Shown: positions 18,098 to 26,571 of the stretch, in pieces
Layout of the letters: every line of letters starts with the position of its first letter
How positions within the stretch are numbered: the first letter of the stretch is position 1
Assembly (NCBI RefSeq): GCF_014595945.1
Contig: NZ_JABXWU010000003.1
Span: 62,001 to 126,000, forward strand
Origin: Alkalibacillus aidingensis
Lineage (GTDB): Bacteria; Bacillota; Bacilli; Bacillales; Alkalibacillaceae
Reading direction: 5' to 3'
Length of the DNA stretch: 64,000 nt
Position numbers and translations under genes: made by a program
Notes under the pieces: generated by a model
What the model was told of the DNA's origin: nothing
Seen by the model: only the letters and a program-made list of their open reading frames with translations
Databases searched by the model: none

Positions 18098-19360
18098 GTG
18101 AAGGAAATTATTGTTCCGGAGTTGGCCGAATCAATCACAGAAGGTACGGTAGCAGAATGGTTAGTTAAAGAAGGTGACCAGGTAGAGAAAGGTGATCCTG
18201 TCGTTGAACTTGAAACGGATAAAGTAAACGTAGAGGTAAATGCGGATCACTCTGGTGTTATTACTGAATTATTAGTTGAAGAAGGTGCGGATGTTGAAGT
18301 AGGTGACGCGATCGCAAAAGTTGACGAAAGTGGCGAGGGTGCAGCACCTGCATCTGATGACAAACCTGAGGAAACAGAAGAGCCTAAGGAAGAAGTAAAA
18401 GAGGATAAAAAAGAAGAAAAGCAACCAACAACTAAAGAAGAGCCAGCTGCAGCAGACGGTGAACAGCCAGTAGCATCACCAGCAACACGTAAGCGTGCTC
18501 GCGAGCTTGGTATCGACTTAAGTGAAATTAAGCCAAAAGATCCAGTTGGCCGAATTTCAAGAGAAGATGTTGAAGCTGCTGCTAAGGCAAAAGTTGACGA
18601 AGGTAAGAAGCAATCAGCTAAGAAAGAAGACAAATCAGCTGAGAAAACTGAATTCGAAAAGCCAGTCGAACGTGTAAAAATGTCACGTCGTCGTCAAACA
18701 ATTGCTAAGCGTCTAGTTGAAGCACAACACAATTCTGCGATGTTAACAACATTTAACGAAGTGGATATGACTAATATCATGAATTTACGTAGTGAACGTA
18801 AAGAAGAGTTCGAGAAGAAACATGGTATTAAGCTAGGATTCATGTCATTCTTCACAAAGGCAGTTATTGGAGCACTTAAAGAGTTCCCATTACTTAATGC
18901 TGAGATCCAAGGCGATGAAATTGTTCAAAAACAGTTTTATGACATCGGTATGGCTGTATCAACTGAAGAAGGTTTAGTTGTTCCAGTAGTTCGTGATGCG
19001 GACCGTTTAAGTTTCGCAGGTATCGAAGGCGAAATTATGGAACTAGCTAAGAAAGCTCGTGACGGTAAATTAACGATGGGTGAACTACAAGGCGGTTCAT
19101 TCACGATTACCAATGGTGGAATTTTCGGTTCAATGCTTTCAACACCAATTCTAAATACACCACAGGTTGGTATCTTAGGATTACACAAGATCGAAAAGCG
19201 TGCAGTCGTTATGCCAGATGATAGCATTGAAGTACGTCCAATGATGTACCTTGCTTTATCCTATGACCACAGAATTGTTGATGGTCGCGAAGCTGTACAA
19301 TTCCTAGTACGCGTGAAAGAAATGATTGAGGATCCATATGACCTTCTTCTAGAAGGATAA
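18098..19360 (+). CDS. odhB: 2-oxoglutarate dehydrogenase E2, dihydrolipoyl succinyltransferase
   Basis: Transfers the succinyl group from the lipoyl arm to coenzyme A. The 420-residue protein starts with GTG behind AAAGGAGGAG. Its order is lipoyl domain with Lys42 in ELETDKVNVEV, an acidic/Glu-Lys-rich linker, an E3/E1-binding domain (SPATRKRARELGIDLSEI), a second linker and the catalytic domain ending SYDHRIVDGREAVQFL with the active-site His. The highly acidic linker fits a halophile. Operon with odhA; terminator at 19384. Confidence 0.97.
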   Translation: MKEIIVPELAESITEGTVAEWLVKEGDQVEKGDPVVELETDKVNVEVNADHSGVITELLVEEGADVEVGDAIAKVDESGEGAAPASDDKPEETEEPKEEVKEDKKEEKQPTTKEEPAAADGEQPVASPATRKRARELGIDLSEIKPKDPVGRISREDVEAAAKAKVDEGKKQSAKKEDKSAEKTEFEKPVERVKMSRRRQTIAKRLVEAQHNSAMLTTFNEVDMTNIMNLRSERKEEFEKKHGIKLGFMSFFTKAVIGALKEFPLLNAEIQGDEIVQKQFYDIGMAVSTEEGLVVPVVRDADRLSFAGIEGEIMELAKKARDGKLTMGELQGGSFTITNGGIFGSMLSTPILNTPQVGILGLHKIEKRAVVMPDDSIEVRPMMYLALSYDHRIVDGREAVQFLVRVKEMIEDPYDLLLEG

Positions 19361-19383
19361 GTCTTATGTAAGTATTATTAAGG

Positions 19384-19422
19384 AGCCCGGTTATGATGAA
19401 TAGTCATAACCGGGCTTTTTTT
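19384..19422 (+). terminator. Terminator of odhAB
   Basis: AGCCCGGTTATGA and TCATAACCGGGCT form a perfect 13-bp stem with a 7-base loop, followed by TTTTTT. Confidence 0.93.
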
Positions 19423-19432
19423 ATATGGTCAA

Positions 19433-19577
19433 ATTAACGGAAATGCGTCGACAAGGGGTCAAACCGTTAAATAGCCAGGCTCTAATTAACGGAAATGCGT
19501 CGACAAGGGGTCAAACCGTTAAATAGCCAGGCTCTAATTAACGGAAATGCGTCGACACGATCCCAAATCGTTAAATA
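19433..19577. repeat. 52-bp tandem repeat array A (two exact copies plus a partial third)
   Basis: Units begin ATTAACGGAAATGCGTCGAC at 19433, 19485 and 19537. The first two 52-bp units are identical; the third keeps its first ~22 bases and then changes. Each unit carries the inverted repeat TTAACGG / CCGTTAA separated by ~23 bases (TTAACG/CGTTAA in the third). The period is not a multiple of three, and no gene covers it. Array B (38219) has the same period. Confidence 0.9.
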
Positions 19578-19763
19578 GAATGGCATCATCACTGTTTTAG
19601 CGACCAGTTCTCTACTCACTCACCCGTTTTTCCTACCTAATTTCATTCCAACACAAAAGAGCTGATTTGCGTCCAGCAATTCAGCCTCCTTCTTAACATG
19701 AATGAAAGAATCCATTATCCTCATCATATATTAGCTTTAGAACTCTTATAGGGGGGGATTCAC
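19578..19763 (+). other. Intergenic stretch before the VWA-like gene
   Basis: No gene is seen. An imperfect hairpin lies at ~19651-19689 (GAGCTGATTTGC against GCAATTCAGCCTC). AGGGGGGG at 19750-19757 serves the next gene. Confidence 0.4.
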
Positions 19764-20510
19764 ATTAAGTATAGTAGCCATAAAATTTTACATAGACATA
19801 GGGAGATCCCCAAATTACCTCCACAAACACAAGCACAAACCTATTCACAACCATCGAAAGTAGGCAGAAGTGAACAATCACCTAAGCCACTATCTACTCA
19901 AGCACTTAAAAAATTAATCCAGCAAAAATCAACCAATCAATCTGATGAGACCCATACAAATAAAGGTAAGCTTAACACAACGAGAACCTTACTGAATTAT
20001 TTAAGTAACAATAAGCCATTTGAGAAATCTCTAATATATAATCAGATTCCATTGAAGCCTAGAGAGAGGACGATTGAATTAGCTCTTATCGATATTTCTA
20101 ATTCTATGAAGCCAAAAAAACAGACTCTAACGGTCAATCAACTTGGAATCACAAGTAGCAAACTTGTTTTGCTGCACAACCAGGAGCTATTAGACGATGA
20201 ATTTATACATATTAATCAACTGAGTTTTCACGGTGGAACGTCTTACACCAATGTATTTAGAAAAATCTACCGAGCATTAGATCAGATGAAAATTCAACTT
20301 CAATTAACCCATGTGACTGATGGAGAAGTTGATCCTGGTGAGGTGAATAAAAGTATCGCTCTTCTCAAATCCTTAAGCCAGCACAATGCTTTAGCATATA
20401 AATTAATCTTAGTGACGGCAAACCCTAAGTCCGAATACGTAAACAAACTGAACCGTGATCTAAAAAACGTTGACATAAAATACCTTCCTTTCGGTCACAC
20501 TAACAAGTGA
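19764..20510 (+). CDS. VWA-like domain protein, probable ATT start
   Basis: The open frame runs from 19752 to 20510 with no stop, but the first usual start codon in it is a TTG at 20052 with no ribosome binding site and already inside the conserved part. An ATT at 19764 stands six bases behind GGGGGGG, so I place the start there (248 residues). The C-terminal half resembles a von Willebrand A domain: ELALIDISNSM holds a DxSxS-type metal site, FHGGTSYTNVF supplies the threonine and THVTDGEVDPGE the third loop. The N-terminal ~95 residues are Gln/Ser/Lys-rich and look disordered. The next gene starts 18 bp after its stop. Function unknown. Confidence 0.65.
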   Translation: MKYSSHKILHRHREIPKLPPQTQAQTYSQPSKVGRSEQSPKPLSTQALKKLIQQKSTNQSDETHTNKGKLNTTRTLLNYLSNNKPFEKSLIYNQIPLKPRERTIELALIDISNSMKPKKQTLTVNQLGITSSKLVLLHNQELLDDEFIHINQLSFHGGTSYTNVFRKIYRALDQMKIQLQLTHVTDGEVDPGEVNKSIALLKSLSQHNALAYKLILVTANPKSEYVNKLNRDLKNVDIKYLPFGHTNK

Positions 20511-20527
20511 CGAAAGGGGTGCTACTT

Positions 20528-21163
20528 TTGAGATTCAAAAAGTTCTTCTTTGTGATTGCGCTATTATTGATGGTACTGGTTGTGGTTGATGAACCAATCA
20601 AAAGAGTAGATGCTGAGACAGTGGACGTTTACGTTGTACAGCCTGGAGATTCACTGTGGATGATTTCACGAAGTTATCAAATTGGCTTAAGTGAAATCAT
20701 TGAAGCGAATCCTCAAATACGTAACCCAGACTTAATTTACCCTGGAGATGAAATTAATGTCCCTTTAAAAACAGAAGTAAAGTCAATTGAAAATGAAGTT
20801 ATTCGTCTAACGAATAACTATCGTGAACAGAATGGATTAGAACCATTAGACCATGATTGGCAACTTTCAAGGGTAGCTAGGTATAAATCTGCAGATATGC
20901 GTGATAAAAATTATTTTTCTCACCAATCACCTACTTATGGTTCACCATTTGATATGATTGAAAATTTTAATGTCAGTTACCGTAGAGCAGCCGAGAATAT
21001 TGCTGCCGGTCAGAGGTCCGCTGAGGCAGTGGTTGAATCATGGATGAATAGTCCAGGACATAGACAAAACATATTGAATCCTGATATGACACATATTGGT
21101 GTTGGTTACGCAGAAGGAGGAAGTCGCTCTACTTATTGGACCCAAATGTTTATTGAAAAGTAG
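20528..21163 (+). CDS. Secreted LysM-CAP (SCP/PR1-like) protein, YkwD/SafA-like
   Basis: A 211-residue exported protein. TTG start at 20528 behind AAAGGGG; an upstream in-frame GTG (20507) overlaps the previous stop. A signal peptide (~1-30) is followed by one LysM peptidoglycan-binding module (YVVQPGDSLWMISRSY to PGDEINVP). A CAP domain closes it, with NNYREQNGLEPL, ADMRDKNYFSHQSP, RRAAENIAAGQ, VVESWMNSPGHRQNIL and GVGYAEGG. The conserved His and Glu residues of the CAP cavity are present. Likely a cell-wall or spore-coat protein; paired with the VWA-like gene. Confidence 0.9.
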   Translation: MRFKKFFFVIALLLMVLVVVDEPIKRVDAETVDVYVVQPGDSLWMISRSYQIGLSEIIEANPQIRNPDLIYPGDEINVPLKTEVKSIENEVIRLTNNYREQNGLEPLDHDWQLSRVARYKSADMRDKNYFSHQSPTYGSPFDMIENFNVSYRRAAENIAAGQRSAEAVVESWMNSPGHRQNILNPDMTHIGVGYAEGGSRSTYWTQMFIEK

Positions 21164-21170
21164 TAGTAGT

Positions 21171-21217
21171 AGTAGTGGTTGAAGTAGGTAAGTTACTACG
21201 GAGACCACTACTTTTTG
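21171..21217 (+). terminator. Terminator after the LysM-CAP gene
   Basis: AGTAGTGGT (21171-21179) pairs with ACCACTACT (21204-21212) and is followed by a T-run. A TAG trinucleotide run follows the stop codon. Confidence 0.75.
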
Positions 21218-21301
21218 TTAGAATATTTTTCTTGTATAGTAAAAAATCAACTTCACCAAATTGCGACATTTTTAAATTTTTATCGATAAATTTACCTAAT
21301 A

Positions 21302-21352
21302 TGATTGCGTTTTCATACTCCAGTTGATAAAATTCAATAGCAGTGATTATTT
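21302..21352 (+). promoter_or_regulatory. Candidate cre site and promoter of the nucleoside permease gene
   Basis: TGATTGCGTTTTCA (21302-21315) fits the degenerate cre consensus for CcpA with one mismatch. TTGATA (21324-21329) may be a -35 box with a weak AT-rich -10 near 21347-21352. Confidence 0.35.
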
Positions 21353-21380
21353 ATATATTTATTTTTAGGAGGATATAGAG

Positions 21381-22576
21381 ATGGATATTATTTTGGGGTT
21401 AATAGCCATTGTTGCAGTTATTGGACTAGCTATGTTAATGTCTAGTAACCGTAACGGGATTCCATTTAAAGGAATCGGAATCATGATTTTGTTACAGCTA
21501 CTGATTACGTGGTTTATGTTTAATACGGAAATTGGTCGTATTATCATCGAATCGATTGCAGTGGTGTTTGAGAAATTAATCGAATTTGGACGTGAAGGGG
21601 TAGAGTTCGTCGTGGGTGGTATTGCCATGACTAATCCAGATGACCCTAACGTGTTCTTCTTTGATGTATTATTAATTATTATTTTCTTTGCTACTATTCT
21701 ATCTGTTTTAACATATTTGAAAGTGCTTCCATTACTCATTAAGTATGTTGGTGGGGCATTATCTAAAATAACAGGTTTACCGAAAATCGAATCCTTTAAC
21801 GCAGTAAACAGTATGTTCTTTGGTCAGTCTGAAGCGTTAATCGCGATCAAATCACAGTTCCATCGAATTACTGAAAATCGCTTGTATATTGTATCAGCGT
21901 CAGCGATGGGGTCTGTTTCAGCATCGATTATTGGTGCTTATATGACGATGATCCCGGCAGAATATGTACTAGTGGCGATTCCACTAAACATGTTCAGTGC
22001 GTTAATTGTTGCATCTATCATTGCACCACCAGATGTTTCTGATGAAGATGATGATGTTGATGTGAATGAAGTAAGTGGAGCTAAAAGTATCTTTGAAGCA
22101 ATGGCAAATGGTGCGATGGATGGTGGTAAAATTGCCTTAATCGTTGCAACGATGTTAATTGCCTTCTTAGCTTCATTAGAATTAGTGAACTTCATTGTAA
22201 GTGCCATTATCCCTGGTCAAACATTAGAAAGTATTCTTGGTATTATCTTAGTTCCAATTACTTTCTAATTGGTATCCAGCCAGGTGAATTGATTGATGCA
22301 GGTAGTTTAATGGGTCTGAAGATTGTAACGAACGAATTCGTTGCGATGTTACAGTTCATTGACATGCAAGATCAATTCTCAGATAAGACAGTTGGTATTG
22401 TATCTGTATTCTTAACAAGCTTTGCGAACTTTGGTTCAATTGGTATTATCGCAGGTACAGTTGCTGGTATTGATGGTGAAAAAGGTAAGACAGTTTCACG
22501 TTTTGGTATGAAGCTTCTAGTTGGTGCTACTTTAGCATCTATCCTTTCAGCTACAATCGCTGGTCTATTCTTATAA
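21381..22576 (+). pseudogene. nupC: NupC-type concentrative nucleoside transporter, frameshifted
   Basis: Reading two frames together gives a full-length (~398 residue) proton- or sodium-coupled nucleoside permease of the CNT family: MDIILGLIAIVAVIGLAMLM at the start, ESFNAVNSMFFGQSEALIAIK in the middle, then LIGIQPGELIDAGSLMGLKIVTNEFVAM and TSFANFGSIGIIAGTVAGI. The first frame stops at TAA 22266-22268 right after LVPITF, and the homologous sequence continues at once in the -1 frame. One missing base near 22263-22266 explains this. AGGAGG precedes the ATG. It is either a recent inactivating mutation or a sequencing error; no typical slippery heptamer is present. Confidence 0.85.
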
Positions 22577-22586
22577 AATCGAATTT

Positions 22587-22639
22587 AAAAGAGGCTGTCC
22601 CAGTCATGAATAGATGACTAGAGGGACAGCCTCTTTTTT
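22587..22639. terminator. Strong bidirectional terminator
   Basis: AAAAGAGGCTGTCCC pairs with GGGACAGCCTCTTTT; it lies between the convergent nupC and MATE genes. Confidence 0.9.
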
Positions 22640-22655
22640 GATTGATGGTGGTGAA

Positions 22656-23999
22656 TCAGCTAAATGTCTTAACGACGTAATATAACCTCATGATTAAAAT
22701 AATTGCCCCTGTTGCAAGTCCAGTAATTAAACCAACCCAGTATCCGAATGGATCAAGTGCTGTTAAGTTGGCTAAAGCAATCCCTGTTGGTAATCCAATA
22801 ACCCAAAATGATATAAATGCGATCACCAGAGTCGTATTAACATCCTTGTATCCTCTTAATGCACCTTGGATTGGTGTGCCAAATCCATCAGATAACTGAA
22901 AGAATACAGCGTAAATTAGGAAATACTGCATTAATAAAATCACTTCCGGCTCATTACTATACAATTGGGCAACTTCTTCACGTAAAATGAAAATCAATAT
23001 ACCACTTAATATGGCAAAGAAAAGTCCTGAACTAATTCCAATAAAACTGTATACTTTAGCATCAATTAATCGTTTTCCCCCGACTTCAAAACCGACTGAG
23101 ATCGTTAGTGCCATAGCAATAGCCAGAGGAATCATATAAAATATCGAAGCAAAGTTCATTGCAGCTTGGTGGGCTGCTATTGTTACTGTGTCATAAACAC
23201 TAATAAACAGAGTGACTGCAGCAAAGATACTTGTTTCAAAAAAGATGGTAATCCCAATTGGGACGCCTATTTTTAATTGTTCTTTCCATGCTTTTATTGA
23301 TGGACGAACTAGCTCATTAAATATCTGATAACCTCTAAAGGGTTGCACTTTTTGTACAATAATGATGGTAATGATTGAGGTAATGAAGTAAGTCAGTGCT
23401 GAAGCAACTCCTGCTCCAATTCCACCAAGTTCTGGAACACCCCAATTACCAAATATAAAGAGGTAATTAAAAAAAGCATTTAACGGTAAGGCGATTAGTA
23501 TGATTAACATAGAGGTTTTGGTTTGACCTAAGGCATCAATAAATGAACGCATGAGGTTGAATGAAAATAGGAACAACATACCAAAACCAAGAGCGACTAG
23601 ATAGTACTTAGCGATGTATCTAACTTCTGGTTCAAGTGATAATATATTTAATAGGGAGTCTAAAAAGAACACTCCTAAAGTAAACATAAAAGCAGAGATG
23701 ATAATCGCTAAGTAAATCCCTTGTTTAACGGCAGTAGGGATTTTGTCACGTTGATTGGCTCCTGAAAGTTGTGCGACGATTGGAGAAATGGCTAATAATA
23801 TACCATTAATACCTGTTAATACAGGTATCCAAATTGAAGAACCGATCGCAACACCTGCTAAATCTTCAGATGAAGCCTGACCAGCCATCACGGTATCAAA
23901 AACGTTCATTAAATAGATCCCGACCTGAGTCACTAAGATCGGGAGTAATATTTTTATGAATAAAGTTATTTTTTCGATTGTGGAATGAGTTTGATACAT
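22656..23999 (-). CDS. MATE family multidrug efflux protein
   Basis: A 447-residue membrane protein with about 12 helices in two homologous halves. Landmarks are LPILVTQVGIYLMNVFDTVMAG, GINGILLAISPIVAQLSGA and SFIDALGQTK in the N-half. IAAHQAAMNFASIFYMIPLAIAMALTISVG is in the C-half, with the typical HQ and SxxxG pattern. MATE pumps exchange cationic drugs for Na+ or H+. The ATG follows GAAGGAG. Monocistronic and divergent from the murG-like gene. Confidence 0.92.
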   Translation of the reverse strand: MYQTHSTIEKITLFIKILLPILVTQVGIYLMNVFDTVMAGQASSEDLAGVAIGSSIWIPVLTGINGILLAISPIVAQLSGANQRDKIPTAVKQGIYLAIIISAFMFTLGVFFLDSLLNILSLEPEVRYIAKYYLVALGFGMLFLFSFNLMRSFIDALGQTKTSMLIILIALPLNAFFNYLFIFGNWGVPELGGIGAGVASALTYFITSIITIIIVQKVQPFRGYQIFNELVRPSIKAWKEQLKIGVPIGITIFFETSIFAAVTLFISVYDTVTIAAHQAAMNFASIFYMIPLAIAMALTISVGFEVGGKRLIDAKVYSFIGISSGLFFAILSGILIFILREEVAQLYSNEPEVILLMQYFLIYAVFFQLSDGFGTPIQGALRGYKDVNTTLVIAFISFWVIGLPTGIALANLTALDPFGYWVGLITGLATGAIILIMRLYYVVKTFS

Positions 24000-24094
24000 T
24001 TTTTAACTCCTTCCTATACTATGTGATAACAATGTTTGCTAATATGTCATTATAGCTTAGTTTATGGTTTTTGGATAGAAAGGAAGACGAACAA

Positions 24095-25165
24095 ATGACA
24101 AATAAACGAATAATTTTTACAGGTGGAGGAACGGCAGGGCATGTAGTGGTTAACCTTGCTTTAATGCCAGAGTTTATAAAAGAAGGTTATGACATACATT
24201 ATATTGGGTCTTATCAAGGGATTGAACGCGAATTAGTAGAGGGAATGGAAGGCGTGACTTATCATGGTATCGCAACAGGTAAGTTAAGACGTTATTTGTC
24301 GGCCCAAAATATGAAAGATCCATTTAAGGTATTAAAGGGTGTTTTCCAGGCTAAAAAGCTCATGAAAGAGTTAAAACCAAGTATAGTTTTTTCAAAAGGT
24401 GGGTTTGTTTCGGTGCCAGTTGTTATGGCATCTAAAATGTCTAATATACCGTCAATCATCCATGAATCTGATTATACGCCGGGATTAGCTAATAAAATCG
24501 CCACTAATTTTGCTAAGTATGTTTTGACAACCTTCCCTGAAACGAACGAATATCTGCCCCAGAATAAAGTGAAAAACGTTGGTGCAATTGTGCGAGATGA
24601 ATTGTTTCAAGGAGATCCAGGTCAAGCCTATCAAATGACGGACTTTGTTAAATCTAAACCGACCTTACTAGTGATGGGGGGGAGTGCAGGAGCCCAAAGC
24701 ATTAATGAGGCTATTCGTTCTAATCTCCCACAACTGCTTGAAGAGTTTCAAGTCATTCATTTGTGTGGCAAAGGAAAGTTAGACGCATCTATTAAACAGT
24801 ACGGTTACGTTCAATATGAATATGTCACAGATGAACTAAAGGATCTTTTAGCTATTGCGGATGTTGTTGTTTCTCGGGCTGGAGCCAATGCTATATTTGA
24901 GTTTTTAGCTTTAAAAAAACCAATGCTCCTCATCCCGTTGTCAAGGCAAGCAAGCCGAGGTGATCAAATCCTTAATGCTGAATCCTTTAAGAAACGTGGT
25001 TATGCACAAATGCTTGAAGATGAAGAGGTTAATGATCAAACTTTATATGAACAGATCCAAGAGCTTTATCAAAATCGGGAAAAATATATCCAAAATATGC
25101 AAGCTTATCAGCCGATTAAGACTAAAGATGAGGTAATTAATTTAATCAAAACAACCATGAAATAA
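24095..25165 (+). CDS. murG: MurG-type UDP-N-acetylglucosamine transferase (second type, orphan)
   Basis: Family role: adds GlcNAc to lipid I to make lipid II on the inner face of the membrane. The 356-residue protein (ATG at 24095 behind AAAGGAAG; an in-frame TTG at 24071 is less likely) has TGGGTAGHVVVN, SKGGFVSVPVV, IIHESDYTPGLANKIA, VMGGSAGAQSINEAI and SRAGANAIFEFLALKKPMLLIPL. HESD replaces the usual HEQN. No mur or division genes are near it, and B. cereus-group genomes carry a similar second MurG. It may be a paralogue rather than the essential copy. Confidence 0.85.
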   Translation: MTNKRIIFTGGGTAGHVVVNLALMPEFIKEGYDIHYIGSYQGIERELVEGMEGVTYHGIATGKLRRYLSAQNMKDPFKVLKGVFQAKKLMKELKPSIVFSKGGFVSVPVVMASKMSNIPSIIHESDYTPGLANKIATNFAKYVLTTFPETNEYLPQNKVKNVGAIVRDELFQGDPGQAYQMTDFVKSKPTLLVMGGSAGAQSINEAIRSNLPQLLEEFQVIHLCGKGKLDASIKQYGYVQYEYVTDELKDLLAIADVVVSRAGANAIFEFLALKKPMLLIPLSRQASRGDQILNAESFKKRGYAQMLEDEEVNDQTLYEQIQELYQNREKYIQNMQAYQPIKTKDEVINLIKTTMK

Positions 25166-25184
25166 CAATTATTTCCTTTTGTAT

Positions 25185-25224
25185 ACAAAGGTACTACCTA
25201 TTTTTGGGTGGTACCTTTGTTTTT
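25185..25224 (+). terminator. Terminator of the murG-like gene
   Basis: ACAAAGGTACTACC pairs with GGTGGTACCTTTGT (one G-U) and is followed by TTTT. Confidence 0.85.
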
Positions 25225-25330
25225 GGATAGAATGTAGAGTTATTTCTATCGATATTATCTAAAAAACAACTGAACTATAAATAATCGGAATATTTGTTTG
25301 TAAATCGTTCTTAATCGTTAAATATCGTAA

Positions 25331-25359
25331 TTGATAGAATTTTGCCACACGAATATAAT
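25331..25359 (+). promoter_or_regulatory. Sigma-A promoter P1 of the betaine transporter operon
   Basis: TTGATA (25331-25336) and TATAAT (25354-25359) with an exact 17-bp spacer. Confidence 0.8.
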
Positions 25360-25376
25360 TAAAAATGGTTTCAAAA

Positions 25377-25405
25377 TTGATAGATTCAGAGAAAAATTTT
25401 TATAG
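25377..25405 (+). promoter_or_regulatory. Second promoter P2 of the betaine transporter operon
   Basis: TTGATA (25377-25382) and TTATAG (25400-25405) with a 17-bp spacer, 46 bp downstream of P1. Two promoters in tandem fit the salt-regulated pattern of opu genes, though osmotic control itself is not visible. Confidence 0.55.
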
Positions 25406-25490
25406 GTCTTTTCGAACACAACGTTGATCAACAAAAAGTGTAAAAAGTAACCAGGCCTAATGCATTTAAAAATTTAAAAGGAGAGTTAAA

Positions 25491-26483
25491 ATGAAGAAAT
25501 TTTTATTATTAATTTTAATGTCTTCCATGCTGGTTCTTGTAGCATGTAGTGACGATGATGAGACTTTAGAAGAAATTGTCCTAGCTGACGGGGATTGGGA
25601 TAGTATTAAATTCCATAACCATGTTATGGCTAATATTATTGAACATGGTTATGACTACGATACTGAAACTATGAGTGGTTCAACCGCAAACACGATGCAG
25701 GCATTAAGAGAAGGAGACATTCAAGTTTACTCTGAAATTTGGACAGATAATACTAAGGAACTTTATGAAGAAGCTATCGAGGCTGGAGATTATGTTGATG
25801 CTTCAGTTAACTTTGATGATAACGCACAGGGCTTATATGTACCAACATACGTCATTGAAGGTGATGAAGAGCGTGGGATTGAGCCTGTGGCACCAGATTT
25901 AGAAACTGTTGAAGATCTCGCAAATTATCCTGAGCTTTTTGAAGACCCAGAGGATTCTAGCAAAGGTCGTATCGTCAACGGACCATCTGGTTGGGCAGTT
26001 AATGAACATATTGAAGAAAAACTTCAACATTATGGTTTAGATGAGATGTATAACATATTAGCTCCAGGTTCTGAAGCTGCGCTAGTATCTTCACTTTCAT
26101 CAGCTTATGAGTCAGGTGAGCCATGGGTTGGCTATTACTGGTCACCAACTTGGGTTACAGCTTCTTATGATTTAACAATCCTAGGAGATAATCCGTATGA
26201 TGAGGATGAGTGGGAGGAAAATAGAGCAACTGAATTCCCTCCTAATGATGTTATGGTAACGGTGCACAAAGACTTCCCTGATCAAGCACCAGAAGTTTTT
26301 GAGTTCTTACAAAACTATGAAACATCAACTGAATTAACTGAACAAGCATTAGTCTATCTACTAGAAAATGATACAGATGCTGAAGAAGCAGCAGAATGGT
26401 GGATGGAAGAGAATGAAGATCTTTGGACACAATGGGTTCCTGAAGATGTGGCTGAGAAAGTAAAAGAGGGCTTAGGAATCTAG
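25491..26483 (+). CDS. opuAC: Glycine betaine/compatible-solute ABC transporter, substrate-binding lipoprotein
   Basis: A 330-residue lipoprotein (signal ending LVAC, Cys19) of the ProX/OpuAC type that captures quaternary ammonium solutes outside the cell. Features: FHNHVMANIIEHGYDYD, SGSTANTMQALREGDIQVYSEIW and GPSGWAVNEHIEEKL. ESGEPWVGYYWSPTWV carries Trp/Tyr residues of the kind that form the aromatic cage. The composition is strongly acidic, as in halophiles. First gene of the operon, unlike B. subtilis opuA where the binding protein is last. A hairpin follows before the permease gene. Confidence 0.9.
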   Translation: MKKFLLLILMSSMLVLVACSDDDETLEEIVLADGDWDSIKFHNHVMANIIEHGYDYDTETMSGSTANTMQALREGDIQVYSEIWTDNTKELYEEAIEAGDYVDASVNFDDNAQGLYVPTYVIEGDEERGIEPVAPDLETVEDLANYPELFEDPEDSSKGRIVNGPSGWAVNEHIEEKLQHYGLDEMYNILAPGSEAALVSSLSSAYESGEPWVGYYWSPTWVTASYDLTILGDNPYDEDEWEENRATEFPPNDVMVTVHKDFPDQAPEVFEFLQNYETSTELTEQALVYLLENDTDAEEAAEWWMEENEDLWTQWVPEDVAEKVKEGLGI

Positions 26484-26493
26484 TTCCTAATTT

Positions 26494-26540
26494 GAAGGTA
26501 GTTAGCCACTATTTGATTAAATGGCTAACTATCTTCTTTT
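26494..26540 (+). terminator. Intra-operon hairpin with T-tail after the binding-protein gene
   Basis: GAAGGTAGTTAGCCA (26494-26508) pairs with TGGCTAACTATCTTC (26522-26536), one G-U, followed by TTTTATTT. It probably ends or stabilises most binding-protein transcripts, giving more binding protein than permease. Confidence 0.8.
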
Positions 26541-26571
26541 ATTTAAACAAAACAATTGAGAGGTGAGAGTG

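Noticed and set aside
18247-18633. Antisense open frame opposite odhB
   Set aside because: It mirrors the acidic linker of odhB (Glu/Lys codons read as Ser/Leu/Phe), with no ribosome site.
19433-19577. Array A as a CRISPR
   Set aside because: There are no unique spacers; whole 52-bp units repeat head to tail, and no cas genes are present.
21161-21178. TAG trinucleotide run as a microsatellite
   Set aside because: It is only five TAG/TAGTGG units and forms part of a terminator arm; too short to call a repeat feature.
22255-22275. Programmed -1 frameshifting in nupC
   Set aside because: The site is TACTTTCTAA, without an X-XXY-YYZ slippery heptamer, and such control is not known for this transporter family.
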